NCBI RefSeq assembly: GCF_932526225.1
Contig: NC_064043.1
Coordinates: 14,382,085-14,446,084 of the forward strand
From: Nematostella vectensis
Taxonomy: Eukaryota > Cnidaria > Anthozoa > Actiniaria > Edwardsiidae
Direction: 5' to 3'
Length of the DNA: 64,000 nucleotides
Position numbers and translations under genes: made by a program. Under the pieces are notes generated by a model that searched no databases, was not told where the DNA came from, and was given only the letters and a program-made list of their open reading frames with translations. Of the stretch, positions 51,418 through 64,000 are shown one piece after another (position 1 is the stretch's first letter; the number at the start of each line of letters is the position of its first letter).

Positions 51418-53440
51418 TGCAATACTAATACTTTTAAATGTAATACTAATGCTTGATGTAATAAACAAAAAAGAACACACACAAAAAAACAAAAAAATGA
51501 ACATGTAATGTTATAATGGATTTAATTTTTTAATATTTAGGACTGATGACGATCCCCAGCAACTAACTTTTCTTCTGGCTTCCACTAAAGTCTTTTAAGG
51601 GTTTTCATTGGCCATCTCAAAAATGGTTTCCAATCACGTATCTCAGCAAGGTGCGGACCAACCAAAGAGCACGAAATGTAATTATGTTGGAATGACAAAA
51701 AAACGTAAAGAAGTTGGAAATTGTAGAAGTGGCAATAGCAGTTATGTGATGAACACAAACTAAATACCGAGGCTCACACAAATAAGCTGGAAATCAAGCC
51801 TAATTTCATTTCAGTTTAAGATAAAATTAGACAGCCAATCACAGGAGAAGTCCTAGGGTCAAGGGGTGTGCAATAAGGAGGCAATGTTGCGTCATGTAAC
51901 CAATCAATATTGATCTATGGGAGTTGAGATGCAACCAAACTCCAGGAAAGCCCAAGGTTAAGCAACAAGGAGGCCATGCTCAGTAAAACAGTTTTGAGTA
52001 AGGGATAAATACCGAGGACGGAGGCAGTTCGCCATATAACATCCTTAGAGGGAATGGTAAATACTGAGGACGGAGGTATTTAACTGGCTTATCACATATT
52101 CTGTACGTAGCAAACTACAAGTTAAAGAAAACAGACTGGAGAAAAAGAGACAAAACTCTTAATATAACAAAGTTTCCTTTTTGGGGAGTAAAACTTAAAT
52201 GAGGCTCAGGTTATTATTGACCTGCAAGAAAAAAACAGAGTCGATGGTTGATCAGGCGCATACACGGGAGCGCGCAAGGTGCGCCCGCAACCCCATTGGC
52301 GACCAAAGTGGGTCATTTCTTATTAATGAATCTTGAAATATTATACCTTTTCCATATGATACCTTCAGCCAATCCTGGGTACACGCCTGGTGATTAAACA
52401 TTCTTCAAAAGCTCTTAACATCAATACATAATGCTGGGTCCTCAGATTGGGTGGGTGGGTTGGGGAGTACAACCACTGGATGTTGTATAAACATTGCTGC
52501 TCTTCCAAACAAATACGAGTAAGTACGCAGCTGCTTTGTCTCCCATTATCTTTGTTCTACAGAGGAGTTCTACAGTTCTTCTCGTTCTTTTTGTCGAGGT
52601 GCGGATATCGTTCATTTCCCCAATCAAATTGCAGCTTGTAAGAGCTGCGTACTGACCCAAAAATACTTCTACAAAATATGAAAAATATTTACTGACAATC
52701 ATTTCTACTACATACTTATCAATAATTGTACAAAATCTCTAGAACTTTGATACATGCAGTAGAGTTTTCGCGATAGTGTTCATGACTTCCCCACATATAT
52801 GTTGTTGACAACAGAGATCATAAAAATTCTAAATGGCAGACTTTGTTAAAACTACCACTCTCTGTACTAAATAATTATTAGCCTTTGAAGCTCTGTCTTT
52901 TAAATAACAATCTTTGGCTTAAATATTTGCCGTGTATAATATTTACTCACTTTGAAAAAAAACTATACTCACCAAAATAATCTTCCTTTATATCAAGAAA
53001 AAATAATAATCTACAACATTTCTTGGGTCAATGAAATAAATCATAAATGATTAAGGCGGAAAATAATTAATTACGTGAACATTTTACCACTTTTTTGGTC
53101 GAGCCTCACACCTAAAATAAGACGACTACATTTTTTAATTATGTACCTATAGTCTCCAATAAAATTTTTCTCTTTTACGCTGGCTGCCATATGATCAGTA
53201 CGATACTGGATCATAATCAACCATTTTTCTTACAAGCCAGAACTATGGGTTTCTCCACTAAGCTATTGGGTCTTCCGCTTCAGTGCACCGGAGATGACCG
53301 TACCAATCATTTGAAAACCTGTCTTATGTATGGACCACTTGTGGCTCCCCACAAGGAAATGTTTCAGAAACTTTGCAAAACTTGTTGTGGGAAACATATC
53401 CACCAACTTAAAAAAGCAAGCATTAAACTTCCTAGGTTCG
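51418..53440. other. Intergenic region between TRMT10A and the IP3R 3' end
   Basis: No gene is recognised. It contains an imperfect pair of AATACCGAGGACGGAGG-like segments (about 52010 and 52060), an A-rich stretch at 51465-51500 and several short direct repeats (AAGGAGGC near 51875 and 51970) that suggest decayed mobile DNA. Confidence 0.5.
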
Positions 53441-53860
53441 CTTTTGGGGTCGCAGGCAGAATGCCTCTTAGGGTCGCAGGCAGGATGTATCGTGGAGTCG
53501 CAGGAAGACTGTCCCGTGGTGTCCAGGCAGACTTTCTCCTGGAGTCGCAGGAAGACTGTCTCGTGGGGTCCAGGCAGAATGCCTCTTAGGGTTGCAGGCA
53601 GGATGTATCGTGGAGTCGCAGGAAGACTGTCCCGTGGTGTCCAGGCAGACTTTCTCCTGGAGTCGCAGGAAGACTGTCTCGTGGGGTCGCAGGCAGATTG
53701 CCTCTTAGGGTTGCAGGCAGAATGTATCGTGGAGTCGCAGGAAGACTGTCTCGTGGGGTCGCAGACACATTGCCTCTTAGGGTTGCAGGCAGAATGTATC
53801 GTGTAGTCGCAGGAAGACTGTCTCGTGGGGTCTAGGCAGACTTTCTCCTGGAGTTGCAGG
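53440..53860. repeat. Composite minisatellite near the IP3R 3' end
   Basis: Units of about 24-26 bp (GTCGCAGGCAGAATGCCTCT, GTCGCAGGAAGACTGTCTCG, GTCCAGGCAGACTTTCTCCT) are arranged in a higher-order block of about 118 bp that repeats almost exactly (about 53455-53573 and 53574-53691), then degrades. Both strands stay open for over 150 codons (Cys/Thr/Arg-rich on the minus strand), which follows from a unit length near a multiple of three. The array starts about 115 bp past the IP3R stop codon, so it may lie in the 3' UTR. Confidence 0.85.
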
Positions 53861-53975
53861 TACACTCCTGTGCATTTATGACCAGCATTTCGTGACCAAT
53901 CTAACCGCTTTTTTTCTGATTTAAGGGACATCAGGGGAACATCCCTGTTCCGGTAGCTCTCCTCGTGGTTCATGG

Positions 53976-63975
<10,000 letters not shown>

Positions 63976-64000
63976 CTAAGAAAAGAGGAACCTCGATATC

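Noticed and set aside
53191-53806. Plus-strand frames over the composite minisatellite
   Set aside because: Open only because of the repeat period; no domain, and antisense to the IP3R 3' region.

Overview
The window is animal (metazoan) nuclear DNA. Its spliced genes have GT-AG introns and encode proteins found only in animals: an inositol 1,4,5-trisphosphate receptor (IP3R), a perforin-2/MPEG1-type MACPF protein and a rhodopsin-type GPCR. It also carries a fungal-type GH13 alpha-amylase. Compact introns, short intergenic gaps and this gene mix suggest an early-branching animal such as a sea-anemone-like cnidarian. That placement is inference; no single sequence here proves it.

Layout. 1-2800: non-coding, with a 4 x 25 bp repeat and a long foldback. 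2801-7710 (minus): MPEG1-like gene in three exons; intron 2 holds a 32-bp minisatellite and a CAT-rich tract, and intron 1 holds a piggyBac-like MITE. A textbook ISRE/IRF element lies 100 bp upstream of its ATG. 8553-9638 (minus): single-exon class A GPCR. 10321-43929: one uninterrupted, single-orientation megasatellite of about 26-bp units (about 33.6 kb, over half the window) with multi-kilobase higher-order duplications. 44237-45976 (plus): secreted or membrane-anchored GH13 alpha-amylase, two exons. 47132-47785 (minus): TXNDC9. 48210-49861 (plus): TRMT10A-like tRNA m1G9 methyltransferase, two exons, divergent from TXNDC9 across 424 bp. 49990-50105: TA microsatellite. 50509-51417: second, inverted copy of the MITE. 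53976 to the right edge (minus): the last 13 coding exons of an IP3R gene, covering the coupling region, the six-TM pore with its GGGxGD filter, the zinc-finger linker and the C-terminal coiled coil.

The genes are not an operon. TXNDC9 and TRMT10A are housekeeping genes that probably share a promoter. MPEG1 is an innate-immune effector with an interferon-type element, and the IP3R is the ER calcium-release channel. The notable theme is repeat biology: the megasatellite, plus a different minisatellite in nearly every larger IP3R intron. In two of these introns the repeat unit includes a copy of the exon 3' end and its 5' splice site.
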